A stretch of DNA of 64,000 nt. Origin: Nissolia schottii (taxonomy: Eukaryota > Streptophyta > Magnoliopsida > Fabales > Fabaceae). The notes beneath the pieces are model-generated. The model saw nothing but the letters and a program-made list of their open reading frames with translations. It was not told the DNA's origin and did no database searches. Below, piece after piece: positions 49,678-61,862 of the stretch (its first letter is position 1; every line of letters begins with the position of its first letter). Position numbers and translations under genes: made by a program. The stretch is from contig QANU01016879.1 of NCBI GenBank assembly GCA_003254905.1, positions 1-64,000 of the forward strand, given 5' to 3'.

Positions 49678-52358
49678 TCATTTTCTGCTATCTATGCCCT
49701 GCTTTAAGGACTGCAACCTTTTCCTGCATGAAAATGATTGAAAACAAAAAAACAACTGCACAATTAGATAAAAGTAGGGAAGGATATTTGAATAGTAACA
49801 AATATCAACCACATAACTCAATACTTCGAAACTAAAGGCATTTACGGGTGCTGATAATAATGTGCCTATTACTTCCACAAGTTAGCAATTGCAAAGGTAG
49901 GTCCAAACCATTACATGCTCTTGTAATCATGGTTGGTAGCAATAACTTGTTGAAGATATTAGGAAGCTGAAATTCCAAAATGGACTACTTATAAGAGCCA
50001 AGAGCAAAAAACCCCTAGACAGTCAATAACACTAGTTTGCATGTTTTGGAAAAAGAATTCTCTAATGTGAGCATTTTTCTAAATAATCCAATAAAGTGTA
50101 TTGTAACCTTAATCCACTAAATAATCTAGGGAGATAGCGATTAAAGTATTCCAAATCAAGCTATGCTTCACAAAAACATATATATGGATGATATACATTA
50201 CTTGGAATCAGTAAGGCGGCCATGTAAGCTCCATCTTTGGTGGAAACCTTCTATGCCCTCTACTCCACTAGCAAGAATCAAGCGCCTATACATTCAAAAT
50301 TTAAGTATGTAAGAAACCGAGAGATTGAAAATTTCTACATTATACTCATATATCCATGCATCAAATGATTAGTTTGAATGCCAAATGACACACATAAAGA
50401 TAAAGGGGGCCAACAGAAATACTGAAGACCAAAAGGCCATGGGTAATTATGGCTGAAGATTCAATACAACTAAAGAAAATCTAATTGATGCAAACCTCAA
50501 GAAACAAAGGTTCTTAGATTGGTAACTAGTTTGAAAAGAAAATTAAAACAAAACTTTTGGTCCTGAATTGTGATTCTAATATATTCATCTGTAAACAAAA
50601 TGGCAAATAAGAAAATGTTATTCCCTAGCATCACAGATGGCATTTGAACTTACGTTTTGGGACAATTCCAACTATACTTTTGGAATAGCAAGATGGGGCT
50701 GCAGGTTCCACAAAATAAAAGAAATACTACAGTTACTTGTAAAAAAAACATGTGATTGGGGGCCAAAAACTGACCATGTCCACATAAGCGGCTCCCAAGA
50801 AATTGAGGTTTGAAAATCCTACGAAAAATCCTTCTTCAGGAAACTAATACAACTTGCTTCATGGACTCAAGACTGGCTAGCCAAGACTCAACTCACGCCG
50901 GCCATGGCTAGAGTCACCTTCAGGAAAAAAATATGCAAAGCAATGTTCTACACAACTACCAACAACATAATGATTAATTAATATCTAAATATACCTCTCC
51001 AATGATGTAACTTCTGCCTCAAGCTGAGAAGCCCTCTGCTTGGCTTCATCCAAAGGCATTGATGAACCCAATTTCCATTCACTGTCTTGAAGACGCTTCC
51101 TTATCTCTTTATCCTGAATTTTTTTTCCAAAGAGAAAAAGAAAGCAAAAAGTGAAGGTAGAACTAACAATTAACTGCACTTCCCAGAACTCCGTCTACCA
51201 TACTAACAATGAGTAAAAACTACACACATGTTAAAAATGGTTCCAAAGAACGATACAAATGAGTTGAAGTAGTAAAATGAAAGGGAGGGAGGGAGGAGGA
51301 AGGAAGAACAAAGAAAAGTTTATCTGTAACATATAAAAATAATCTCACCCTTCTTTCAGCACATTGTTTGTACAGAGCAATCTCATCCTGACAGAATGGT
51401 TCAATGTCGTTGATTTGCAAGCCTGCAAGATTTAAATCAAGTTTGTAAAGTATTCAGAAAAGACAATGTTGTTACAAACATCCAATGTTAAAACCTTTGG
51501 GGAAAAAAAAAACTACTAAAATCAAGTGCATTTGTTGCATTTATCAGTCAATTGAACCTTATTGATGTTCAATATGAACCTCTCCAGTTTGTTCAGACCT
51601 AATAAATGTTAACGGCCAACGTGGTTACTCTTTTTATCTTTTCCTTTTTTCTTTCTTTACAAGTCCTTAATTCCACTTGTAGTCATACAAAATCCCATAA
51701 GCTCATGTTCCTAAGTCTCACTACTCAAACAACAAAGCAACTACTTAATTCTTATTTCTTACCACGGCGCCCATTAACTTAAAGCCTTTCTCTCCCAGTC
51801 TAATCATACAACCAATGCAGGAAAACAAAAACAGCTTATAGTCATAGATATTTAATCTGCTTCATAACAGTCAGAGACAAAATCTATGTTCCCTAAATTT
51901 TTACTTGTGGTAAGCACTAGGCACCCCAAGTTCTGCCCCTAATGACTAGTATATTTTAGTTTTATGCAACCAAAGGAATTCAACTGACAAAGAAGAACAG
52001 AAAAAAAAGAAGAAGAAAAAGGACTTACACAAAAATAGATTCCTGAGGATTCCATCACACAAATCAACACCTTGGAGAACATGGGATGCAATTTCCGGTG
52101 GAACCACCGGTGATGGTGGACCCATCATCAGGTCTTCACCCACCAAAATTGTTTCCTCCATAGTTGGCTGCGAATCAACTGGAAACACCACCCACCCATG
52201 TTAACCAGCATCCCCATATCATCAAGTTCGCTATATTATTAGTAAAAATTGAACCTTTCTACATTTATTTGAAAGCTATAAAAAACGAGATTAATAGCAC
52301 GCACTATTAAGCTACTTTCAAAGCACATAAAGATACAATGAGATCACGTACCGTCCAT
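49678..52358 (-). CDS. Conserved-looking small protein with four cysteines ten residues apart (CHCH-like), 6 exons, 159 aa
   Basis: Exons: 52358-52352, 52178-52029, 51422-51349, 51113-50995, 50285-50202, 49723-49678; all phases join (480 nt with stop). I do not recognise a named family. Cysteines 43, 53, 63 and 73 are each separated by nine residues: C-DGILRNLFL-C-LQINDIEPF-C-QDEIALYKQ-C. This equals a CX9C, nine-residue link, CX9C arrangement, the pattern of CHCH proteins imported into the mitochondrial intermembrane space and oxidised by Mia40. There is no N-terminal presequence, which fits that route. From about residue 75 to 120 the chain is charged and heptad-like (DKEIRKRLQDSEWKL, AKQRASQLEAEVTSLERR), probably a coiled coil, followed by GVEGIEGFHQRWSLHGRLT and a basic C terminus. 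The first coding exon is only seven bases long, and the second cysteine pair is encoded in exon 3. The function is inference. Confidence 0.8.
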
Positions 52359-54107
52359 TGCTGCTTTCTGATAATCGTTCAGCAGCTCGGTGCCTCGTAC
52401 GGTTGGGGAATTGCGAATTATTTGGAGCTCAAATGAGACACAGCGCAAGCAAATGCAGTGTGCAAAACCAAGAGAGAGGGTTCAAGAAAAAGGGGATTTC
52501 GGGTTGAAATGAACGGGTGGGCCCGCCCGATCCAATATTGTGCGTGGGGGTGAAATTTTGATTGTGGGAAAAATTAAGGATGAAAGAAACTATTTTTTGG
52601 TTGAAGAATTGATTTGTGTATTTCATAATTAAATTTAAGAGAATTGTCTTTTTTTTCTTCAGATAAAATAAAACATAGCTAGCATAAAATAAAATGAAAA
52701 CATAGCCGCAATTATTTAAGAGATTAATTTTTATGTAATAATTTTACATTATCTATTTTTAGTTCCATAAGTAAAAGTGATTGAATCTTACACTCACTGC
52801 TATAAAAGTCTCTTATGTAACATGATTAAAATGATGATGTAAACTCTTTTAATTAATCTCATTATTTAATGTTTAGAGAAAAAATATTGTTTCAATTTAT
52901 TTTATGTTTGATACTTCATTGCTTTGAGATATTTTGCTCTACTATGTTGCAACATGACTCTCCCATCAAAAATTCCTTCTTTGATTTTTATTTCAACCAA
53001 CTTTAACATAACAACTAAGTTACTATATTTTAAATAATACAAATTTAATTTTGTTTGCTCTAAAATTTTTGTTGGCAACATCATCATCATGAATATTATT
53101 ATTATTTGAATGATGAAAAGCTATTGTATAAATACATATTTAGTAGCTCAATTCTTTGAACAAGTTGTTACAAAATTAGACGGAATTTCTTGTTGATAAG
53201 CTATTCTGGAAGTTTAACAATTTAACATGTTAGTTATGGTTAATTGGTTATGGTGCCTACCTCATACACCACTACTAACGGTGATTGGCAAGGCCTTGTG
53301 ATTCAAAGGGCAAAAGGGATTGTGTGGTTTGATTCCAAGGCTCGATTGGACAGCAAAGTCACGAAGTTCTTTCTAGGAAAACATCGAAACAAACGTATGA
53401 CAATATTTAACATCAAGAAAATACAGTATATTTCACAGACTCACTACAATTTGTTTCCCGTTGCATGTATAAGGGCTCTACTTTTGTACTTTTCCATTTT
53501 TGATAATCCACATAAATTAGGAGGTAAATGAAATCTTATGATAAAAAGATGCAGTCATATTTACACCGCAGCAGAAATATCCTTAAGAGGTTGAACTATG
53601 ACTTGGATGCCAGGCAAGCTTGGCAATTTCCCTTGCCTCTTTCATTGCAGAGGAAGACTATTCTTGCTCAAAACTGTCATGCTTCAGTAGATCTGTGCAA
53701 AACTGCTAATACAATTTCAAACCTTAAAGGCTTCACTTCTTCAAACACATACCTGCATAAACCAATTATATTACCATAGTCCCTTGTACCAGAAAAAATA
53801 TAATACCAAAGATCATTGGATTAGTTTCAAAATGGACCTTCAATTTGGCACACAAAAACGTTTTATGTAAATTATTACCTAAAAATGATTGGAAACAACC
53901 ACTTTAATTAAGAACTGTTTTAACTAGTTAAGTTGATACCTCAAAGAAAGAAGCAGCTTCTCTAATGTCTTCCAATTAAGTCTCCTCGTGTCAAATTGAA
54001 TAACATCACTTAATTTCAATTCAATTGAATTGGTTCAACAAATACTGGCCCGAAACCAGACTCCTCTGGGAAATCTGAAAAAAAATGTCAAGCTTCACTC
54101 ATGAAAA
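52359..54107. other. Intergenic DNA and probable 3' UTR of the PPR gene
   Basis: AT-rich to about 53500. The stretch at about 53530-54107 may hold spliced 3' UTR of the PPR gene. Open frames here resemble no protein. Confidence 0.5.
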
Positions 54108-56108
54108 TTATAATGCATTAGGTTTCCGATGGCCTCCACCCAACCGGCGCCGTCTAGCGCTCGTCTTCCTCCCATCATTTTTCTTCTTTGCCTTGTCTTT
54201 CAAGTCCCTCTCTCCTCTCCGCTTATACATCTTGAAAGTGATGTTCCTATCAGCAGCCATTTTCCTTACCTTCTCTGTGATCTCCGCGGCAAATTGTCTG
54301 TTATACAGTTTCCTCAGACCACGCATGAGCTTGGCAAAAGTATCTGGCTGTGGCATTATCCCCTGATCCAACATGTCTATACAGAATGAACAAGCCTCCT
54401 TTACATGTCCTTTTGAATAGAGTGCATGAATCCAGATTGTCCATGCACCCACATTCAGTTCACACCCTTTAGTAGTTGTGAGAGAATTCCAAACATCTTT
54501 AGCCATTTCAAGCTTCTGAGCTCTTAAAAGAGAGTTCATCAGCACCTTCAATGTACCATATTGAGGAGCAGTAAAAAGCCCTCTCGCAACCATCTCCTTG
54601 AAATGCTCGCAAGCTTCAATTAGAAAGCCTTGCTCGAGAAACCCATTAATCATTATGACAGAGGTGTCAATGCTTGGACTAAGCTCACTAGCTTCCATTT
54701 CATTCCAAAGCTTAACAGCTTCCTTGACCTCTCCCAACTTGCCAGCCAACCTAATGACTGTATTGTAGATGTTAAGGTCAGGAGTGCAACCAATCTTCTG
54801 CATCTCATTCACCAGTTTCATACACTCCTCCAGTTCTTCCTTCTTTTCATGGGCCAACATGATATGCTGATAAGTTAGTTGATTTGGGACAAGGCTTTGC
54901 TGTATCATCTGATCCAAAAGCTCATAACCTCTTTCAATTTTCCCCCATTTGCAAAACCCACTTATCAATGTTGTATAGGTTATAGTATCCACATCACAAC
55001 CACTTCTCTGCATATCAACAAATATCCTCATTGCCTCCTCCAGCTTTTCATGTTTACAGAGTGACTGGATCAAAGTTGTGTACGAGGTTGCATTTGGTGT
55101 GCAACCTCTCCTTCTCATCTCTTTCAAAAGATCATAAGCATCCCCCATTTTCCCGGCGTGAGCATACCCGCTAAGCAAATTGTTGTAAACCACAACATCT
55201 GGTTCAATGCCCGCATCCTTCATCTGCACCAACACATGCTTTGCCTCCATAAGCTTCCCTTCTCTACACCAACCATACAACAAGGAAGTAAAATGTTTAA
55301 CAGTCGGCTGAAATCGAAATCTCATGTCCTCGAAAAGCGAAGCCGCTTCCTTAATGCTACCATTCTTGCACAATGCATCCAACAAACACCCAAAAACATA
55401 CTCATCCGGCTCACATCCATACTTCGGCATTTCATCCAACACTTCGATGGCCTTCTGAACCATCCTTGCAGAGGCAAACTTCCTCATCAAAATAACAAAC
55501 ATCTGCGGCGAAATTAACTGAGGGTTCTCTTGCCTCATCTCATCAATCAGTGCCCAAACTGCACCGAATTGCCGCATTTTTCCCAAAACCTTAATCATAG
55601 CTTTGTAAACTTCCTGGCTGTGCCGATAACTGGACTGCTTAGAAGCCCAAGCATAAAATCTATACGCCAAATTCCCGGCATCACCACACCGATTCAATAC
55701 ACGCTCAGTTAATCCAGACCTAACAACAACCCCTGATTCTTTCAAAGCAAGCTCCAATTTGGGAACCCTAGAATGGTACTTTCTCAGTATCCTATAAACC
55801 TTTTCCACATCAGAGGCAAACTCATCGTAGCTTTGATGATCATTCATATGGTCCACCGAACTAGCTTCAAGGCGAATGAGGCCAAACTGGTTCTTTGCTC
55901 CATTGTTGATGATGCTACCATCAAATTTTGAGGATTTATGATTGGGTGGTGACTGTAAAGTGGTTTGAGAAGAACTTACCTTAGAACTAGTAGAGAAGAG
56001 CTGAGATAGGGTATCTTCAAGCCCAATCATCAACGATTTTCTGAGGGTAAGTGTGAAAAATTTGCGTTTGTTGAAGTAAAGCAATGTTTTTGCCGAAAAT
56101 CTCTGCAT
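54108..56108 (-). CDS. P-class pentatricopeptide repeat (PPR) protein, intronless, 666 aa
   Basis: An organellar RNA-binding protein. The start MQRFSAKTLLYFNKRKFFTL gives an Arg/Lys/Ser/Phe-rich N terminus that looks like a mitochondrial presequence. From about residue 160 to 600 there are roughly a dozen 35-residue PPR units, for example DEYVFGCLLDALCKNGSIKE, DVVVYNNLLSGYAHAGKMGD, NATSYTTLIQSLCKHEKLEE and DTITYTTLISGFCKWGKIER. There are no E, DYW or SMR domains, so this is P class. The basic C terminus (KMYKRRGERDLKDKAKKK, SARRRRLGGG) is a feature of its closest remembered relatives, Arabidopsis At3g49730 and At5g65820. The RNA target is unknown. It is a single uninterrupted frame, as usual for this class. 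Confidence 0.95.
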   Translation of the reverse strand: MQRFSAKTLLYFNKRKFFTLTLRKSLMIGLEDTLSQLFSTSSKVSSSQTTLQSPPNHKSSKFDGSIINNGAKNQFGLIRLEASSVDHMNDHQSYDEFASDVEKVYRILRKYHSRVPKLELALKESGVVVRSGLTERVLNRCGDAGNLAYRFYAWASKQSSYRHSQEVYKAMIKVLGKMRQFGAVWALIDEMRQENPQLISPQMFVILMRKFASARMVQKAIEVLDEMPKYGCEPDEYVFGCLLDALCKNGSIKEAASLFEDMRFRFQPTVKHFTSLLYGWCREGKLMEAKHVLVQMKDAGIEPDVVVYNNLLSGYAHAGKMGDAYDLLKEMRRRGCTPNATSYTTLIQSLCKHEKLEEAMRIFVDMQRSGCDVDTITYTTLISGFCKWGKIERGYELLDQMIQQSLVPNQLTYQHIMLAHEKKEELEECMKLVNEMQKIGCTPDLNIYNTVIRLAGKLGEVKEAVKLWNEMEASELSPSIDTSVIMINGFLEQGFLIEACEHFKEMVARGLFTAPQYGTLKVLMNSLLRAQKLEMAKDVWNSLTTTKGCELNVGAWTIWIHALYSKGHVKEACSFCIDMLDQGIMPQPDTFAKLMRGLRKLYNRQFAAEITEKVRKMAADRNITFKMYKRRGERDLKDKAKKKNDGRKTSARRRRLGGGHRKPNAL

Positions 56109-57778
56109 GTTCTTTTGAGGTTTCTACCTTTTTCTTTCTCTTTTTTTTTTCTTCTTTATGCACTACTCAATTCTAGAATCGACAATTAGTAAGAGAGTTG
56201 ATTTTGCTCCATTTTTGAAACTTTGAAGGACCGTCTTTTGTGAAGAATAATAATACCTTGATCACCGCAGATATGGATATTATCGGAGTTCATCTTGGTT
56301 TTTGATGCAAAGACTCCAAATGGAGGAAAAACTTCACCATAATTGTGGAACTTAACTGCCTCCTTTACATTACTTCTACGGCAGAAGTTGATGTTGGCGG
56401 CGGCAGCTAAGGATCCGGAGGAGGAAAAGTGAGAGGGATAGAGCTAGGAAGAAGGGGAGGGGTATGGGTTGGGCAATTAGGGTTCGGACTCCACAACTGA
56501 TTTTTCGGGGTTTCTTGTGTTTACTTCTAAAAGTTTTAATTTTGTTTGGCATGTGAAAAAATAAAATTATTGGGTTGAATTGAGTGGGTTATGGTATGGC
56601 CGAATGGTGGTGGTGTCGTGGGGTCATGTTGTGACCATTTTGGACTTGGGGAGGCAGCAGCAGCACTCTCATTTTGAGAGATGAATTGAAAATCTCATAA
56701 TTTGATCACGTTGATCACGTGTTGATTTTTATTTTCATTGATTAAAATGATAGGACTTATATAGAATCCACAAAATAATTTATTCAATGATTAAAATCAA
56801 CATATAACTATTCCATTAAAAAAAACAACATAAAACTAATTCATATAAATTTTTAGAATAAAGATTCGTTAACCAACGGGAGTTGGTCCAAGTGGTAAGC
56901 GGTTTGGTATCGCTTAAGCAAGGTCCCGAGTCCAAGACGTACGCAGTTATCCCGCTGGGACTCACACACATTTATCTTTTAAAATAAAATTTAGACTAAA
57001 GGACCTTTTCTTTGATCTTTTTCATGTGACCGAAAATCCACTACCTAGTGTCAGGAAGTTAACCTATGAATGTTTTCTTTTTTTGCAAAAAGAAAAAAAT
57101 TAAATTTCTTTTTATTATAACAATTTTTTTTCTCACATGAGTGATCACAAAACTTCATAGCAATATCAACTTTAACTTTTGAATTTAGATTATAACATTA
57201 AAAACATTTATAATTAAAAAAATTCGTATGAGCGAACAAAATTTTAGAGTAATATCAACTTTAACTTTTAAATTTAGATTATACCATAAATAATATTTTA
57301 ACTTTTGATATCTAGAATTAAAATATCATTTATTATAATTTAGAATACATTTAAAACCACAAGAATTTCTCTTAAAAATACGAGTCTTTTACCCTCACCT
57401 CTGTCACAACGCTGACCACTAAGGCTAAAGCTTCATGGATCACTTATGCCCGCAAGAATTAAGCATGAACTCTCCCCGCAAGTTTCTACTACTTCTTATG
57501 GAAGCCTTTTGTTCTTGACTAAAGTGGATTAAATGTAAGTAAATTTTGCATTGAGACATGAACACTACCCAAATAAATTACTTTTAAATTTTAATTTTAT
57601 TTTCTTTTACCTTTGGATAAGTCCGGAGTAATTTTATCTATGAACGCATCACATACAAATTCTTCATACACAAAATTGGGAGTGAAAGTGAATACTTCCA
57701 ATCTTCTTCATTTCACACCCCTTTTTGACCTATATATATAAATCACAACATTTCACAAGGTTGATATGCTGCAATGAC
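56109..57778. other. PPR 5' flank and AT-rich intergenic DNA
   Basis: 56109-56520 is probably the promoter and leader of the PPR gene. The rest is AT-rich apart from the SINE-like element. No gene recognised. Confidence 0.5.
56873..57065 (+). repeat. tRNA-derived SINE-like element
   Basis: ACGGGAGTTGGTCCAAGTGG then TAAGCGG near 56875-56901 resembles a pol III A box, and AAGGTCCCGAGTCCAAGACG near 56920-56939 a degenerate B box. The head has tRNA-like length and composition, but it lacks a full cloverleaf and a proper acceptor stem, so it is not a tRNA gene. The body continues to a T-rich end with CAGGAAGTTAACC near 57052. Confidence 0.45.
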
Positions 57779-60700
57779 TCATGCACGCCTGTACTCATCT
57801 CCACAATCACCAATTATTTTAAGCAGATCCTTTCCTTTGCCCGACGCTTCTCTTATGCTGTTTACATCATCGTCATCAAGCGCAAGTGAAAAGATAGCAC
57901 TGCAGTCCTGAATATGTTCTGACAAGCCAAGTCTAACACCAACCATTGATCCTGCTACTGCAGGCTGCATGTTTGACAAGCAACAATAAAAACGAAATAT
58001 GAATGTCGAAATGAGCTCGCACCATGTAAAGTGGGATTTTAAATTGCGTTTACTTACTGTGCATTGTCGGTATATCAACTTTTAGACTGACTATCGACCA
58101 GAAATTGTGTCGTCATATATTCACATTTTAGAAAAATCAGGAATGAGGGCAGTTTATTGCCAATTTTATGAATTCTCATATTAGTTAAGTGTAGACTGTA
58201 GAGCGTGTTTACACTAACCGTGTATACCAATTAAATCCTTAAATTAATTAGATAAGTCAGTTACCTGATCTAGTATGTATTTCACAGCAACAGTTGGGAT
58301 CGAAACCCCATGTTTAGAAGCTACTTGTTTAAGAGTCCGAAGCAGTCCCTGGAACAAATTCCATCCTCCCCAAGCATCTATCATCTGCCACGTGATGTAT
58401 AGAATAAAACACACGAATACAACTATGTTTACAATGACAAGAAATCAAATCCCACCTTCCACATGTTCTCACACAGAGAAAGCATCAACTATCAACTTGA
58501 ATTTTTGTAGCCTCCACACCGATTCATAGTCATTTATCATTAATAACTACGGTTAATAGCAATTTACCCCTGTATTATGGATGTTGTGCACAGTGCACTT
58601 AACTCCCTAATATTGCAAAATGCGTAATTCGACACGTAAGTTTTCAAATAGTGCACATAAGACCTTCCATCACTTTTAATGTCTAAAAGGCATGTTAGTA
58701 CACATGTGCCCGTTGAAACTTTTAACGATAAAATGAAATCGGAGGGGAATGAAACTTTCTATAGAGCACCATTGAAGGTGGCAAAAGTTTCTTAAACTAC
58801 CGTCTGATAGGTAAAGGTGGTCATGGAATCATACAGGTGGTCATGGAATCATACCCTCTTGTACTTTTGGAGGGAGGGAGTGTTTAATGCAGGCCCAGCA
58901 AAGGGAATAGATATGTTGGTGTCGAGGAACTTCTCAGAGAGTAGACCACCCATTACCGTCCCATACCTGCATCAGAAACTGACCACTTTCACCTCATATC
59001 AGGGAGAAAAAATTTCTATAGCTGAAAATGGAAATTTCTCTTACTAAAACCGTTTCCTTAATTTTAATCCTTGTCCCCAATCCATTCCAAACATACCATT
59101 AGACAATCCCAACAGCAGATTGTTACTTCATCCAAAAATGTTTAAACCATTTTTTGCTTCTTGGTGAACACATCAAAACGTTTATTTATATAGTGTGTGG
59201 GAACTTCCCAGATAAATTACATTTGTAGTTCGAAAACATTGCATTTATGAGTTTTAGAAGAGACATGTTGGACTGCTGGTGTGTGTGTGAGAGAGAGAGA
59301 GAGAAAGAGAGAGAGACGTTATAAGTTTGACTCCTGTATGCTGACAAAGCTCTGCCATTCTCTGTTGTGGACGCATATCAACAATTGAATGTTGCACCTG
59401 ACAGTGAAGGTACCACTAAGAATCACATACGATCAATTATTAAGAGAACTGAGAAGGGAAAAAATAAATAAATCTCTTGGATTTACCTGATTGCTTACAA
59501 CTGGAATCTCATTTTCAAGAATAATTTGTAACCTCTCAGTATCAAAATTTGTCAGTGCCACAGTCTTGACTTTACCTGTACAGGGCTAACACAAGTTTGT
59601 TTGTTCGAATTAAGAAAAGAGAACTTAAATGTGAACAATGTGACCCTTACTCAGAAACAAAACTAACCTTCATCTTTCAAATCCGTGAGGTGTTTTAATG
59701 CATCAAGGTAACCAGGATTTGAATAATCCCACCTAGACATTAGAGATAGAGGAAAACTGTCAAAAGAATCCTAACCTTTTGAATTATCTTTCACAATAGT
59801 TCAGCTAGATAATGGTAATCAAATACTCATAGACTATGAAGTAAAACAGATGAATTTTCATGTCATGGAAAATGTTCATGGTCGTAACAAAAGAACTGTA
59901 AAATGATAACAAGAATTTTGCTGCTTGACCCTGTGAAAGTCAGAACATCAAATAACCACACAAGAGAACGATAAAATACCAATGGAACTGAAGCATGTCC
60001 AAGGAATCCACATCCATTCTCTTCCTTGAAATATTAATACTGTCACTTACAAAGCTTCTTGTCATCTTAACTGGCGGTGGCACCCATTTAGTGAGACTGC
60101 AAAAAATGACACAATGGCTAAGACAATCCATTCTCTTATAAGCTTACTAGCAAGTTAGAAGTGTATAGTAGGATTAATAAATATAAGAGCCAACACATAA
60201 CTAAACTTGTTCTATTCTTTTCAAGCAGGGAAGACTTAAGAATATCCAGTCACATAATAAACTCACCCTCTGACCTTTTCCAAGAATTCTGGCGGACGCT
60301 CACGACGAACTCGATTAATGAAAATCCCATAGAGATCTTCAGCAGGCCCATCTGCAAAATTACCTGAGTTAGAAAACAATTCTAATAACATCTACATCGA
60401 CTTTTGAGGGGGGGGGGGGAAGCATCCCAATATTTTGAGAATCCATATCCATAACATTGAATAATCACACATCCCACATTCAACTATTTTTCATCTCTAT
60501 TGTACTCTAACTTGAACATGATCACAAGTCAACCAACTATCAGTTTCTATTCCTCTAAACTAAAGGGTAACTCGCGAGGTGCACCATATGTAGCCAATAA
60601 TTTCCCTTTCAAAATAGAAAGCAATTAGAAGCAAGCATTTTTAGTTGCATTACATATATCAGCCATATCAAAAGTGGTGAGTCCAGCATCAGTATATTTA

Positions 60701-61862
60701 AGCATAGCATCAACAGCACCATCTCTATCAATTCTTCCCCACCCACCACTCGTCTGCCACATCCCATTCACAACCCTGCATATATCCAATGAGTCCTTCT
60801 CATTCTTGATGACAATGCGCCAGTCTTCCTCTGTTAGCACACAGTGAAGTGGCCTCACATGCTTATAGTTCCGAGTTGCAACTCCTCTCCTACTTGGTCT
60901 TCCATTTGTTATGAAAGTGAATTTGCTCAAAGAAATCCGCAATAACTCTTGACATTCCTAGATTGCTGATTATAGTAGCTTTAACAGGTACACAGAAAGG
61001 TAGCTCCTTCAAGCAATTTGGTGTTCTAACTTATATATACCAACTAAGCAGACACAGAGCCACGGACATAGCGCAGTGCCAGAGCTCTATCCCATATGTG
61101 ATATTTTATCACTATTATTTTATGTGGTTCAGATTTTTATATTTATTTTTTATGTTGCCTTTACTATTATTATTATTACTATATTTTTATATTGCCTTTT
61201 ATTTGTTACTACTATTATTATGTTTTAAAAATATAGATAAAATCTATATATAAACATACAATAAGCAATCAACTTTAAAAAAACTAATGTTAAATAAGCC
61301 AAAGCGCGCTTCAGCTGTGAAATTGTAAAGAAAAAGTTGTGTGTTGCATTCCATTGGGACTTAGGAGCTTAATCCAAAAGACCCGTAATAATAAAATTTT
61401 AACTCTTAAAAATCAAATGTGTAGTAAAATTCAGAAACCAAAGTTGAAAATACAAAAATTGTGTCTGTGCAACTAACTAATTAATAATTAATACTAATTC
61501 GTAATCAGGATCGGCCAATCGGAAAGCTCCACGTGAGCAGAAAATTGAGTGGAGTACGTACAGTGATCGGCCATGTCGAAGGTGGAGAGGCCGGCGTCGG
61601 CGTAGCGGAGCATGGCCTCGACGGCGTCGTCTCGGTCGATTCGGCCCCAGCCTCCACTCGTCTGCCACATTCCGTTGAGCACTCGGCATATGTCCAGGGA
61701 ATCGTTCCTGCTACTCAGCGTGACCCGCTGATTCTCACTCGTGGTCACAGCACAGCACCGAACCGAGTTCGCGCGCGAACCTCTCCTCGTGGTTCTCGCG
61801 GAGCTGAAGCGCGTGACGGAAGAGAGTACGTTGTGGTGGTGGTGGCTCACTACGGCTGCCAT
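57779..61862 (-). CDS. Aldo-keto reductase, chloroplast-type, 9 exons, 384 aa
   Basis: Predicted NADPH-dependent oxidoreductase of the plant aldo-keto reductase superfamily; the substrate is unknown. Exons: 61862-61562, 60351-60267, 60096-59980, 59732-59668, 59575-59487, 59397-59318, 58966-58855, 58384-58265, 57964-57779; all phases join (1155 nt with stop). The N-terminal 45 residues are rich in Ser, Arg and Ala (SVTRFSSARTTRRGSRANSV), like a plastid transit peptide. The catalytic tetrad appears as D96 and Y101 in FDMADHYG, K132 in LTKWVPPP and H167 in QFHWWDY. Further motifs are TVALTNFDTERL, VSNQVQHSIVDMRPQQRM, TYGTVMGGLLSEKFLDTNI and GSMVGVRLGLSEHI. It ends GDCGDEYRRA. Intron 1 contains a second, decayed exon 1, and two splice donors lie in repeats (see findings). 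Complete and probably functional. Confidence 0.93.
60654..60957 (-). pseudogene. Extra copy of the aldo-keto reductase first exon, inside intron 1
   Basis: Encodes NEKDSLDICRVVNGMWQTSG and GWGRIDRDGAVDAMLKY, parallel to the true exon 1 (RNDSLDICRVLNGMWQTSGG, then RDDAVEAMLRYADAGLS). It keeps the splice donor at the same codon position (GATATAT before GTAATG). Its open frame has no ATG between the upstream stop at 60960-60958 and the one in the conserved core; a nearby ATG (at about 60949) is in another frame that soon ends. The His before the catalytic Tyr is changed to Ile. It is either a relic of a tandem duplication or an alternative exon that needs an unseen upstream exon. Confidence 0.7.

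Noticed and set aside
53528-53779. Small frame between the CHCH-like and PPR genes
   Set aside because: No recognisable protein; the interval is more likely the 3' UTR of the PPR gene on the other strand.
56873-56945. Possible tRNA gene
   Set aside because: A and B box-like words are present, but no complete acceptor stem or cloverleaf can be drawn; a SINE head is more likely.
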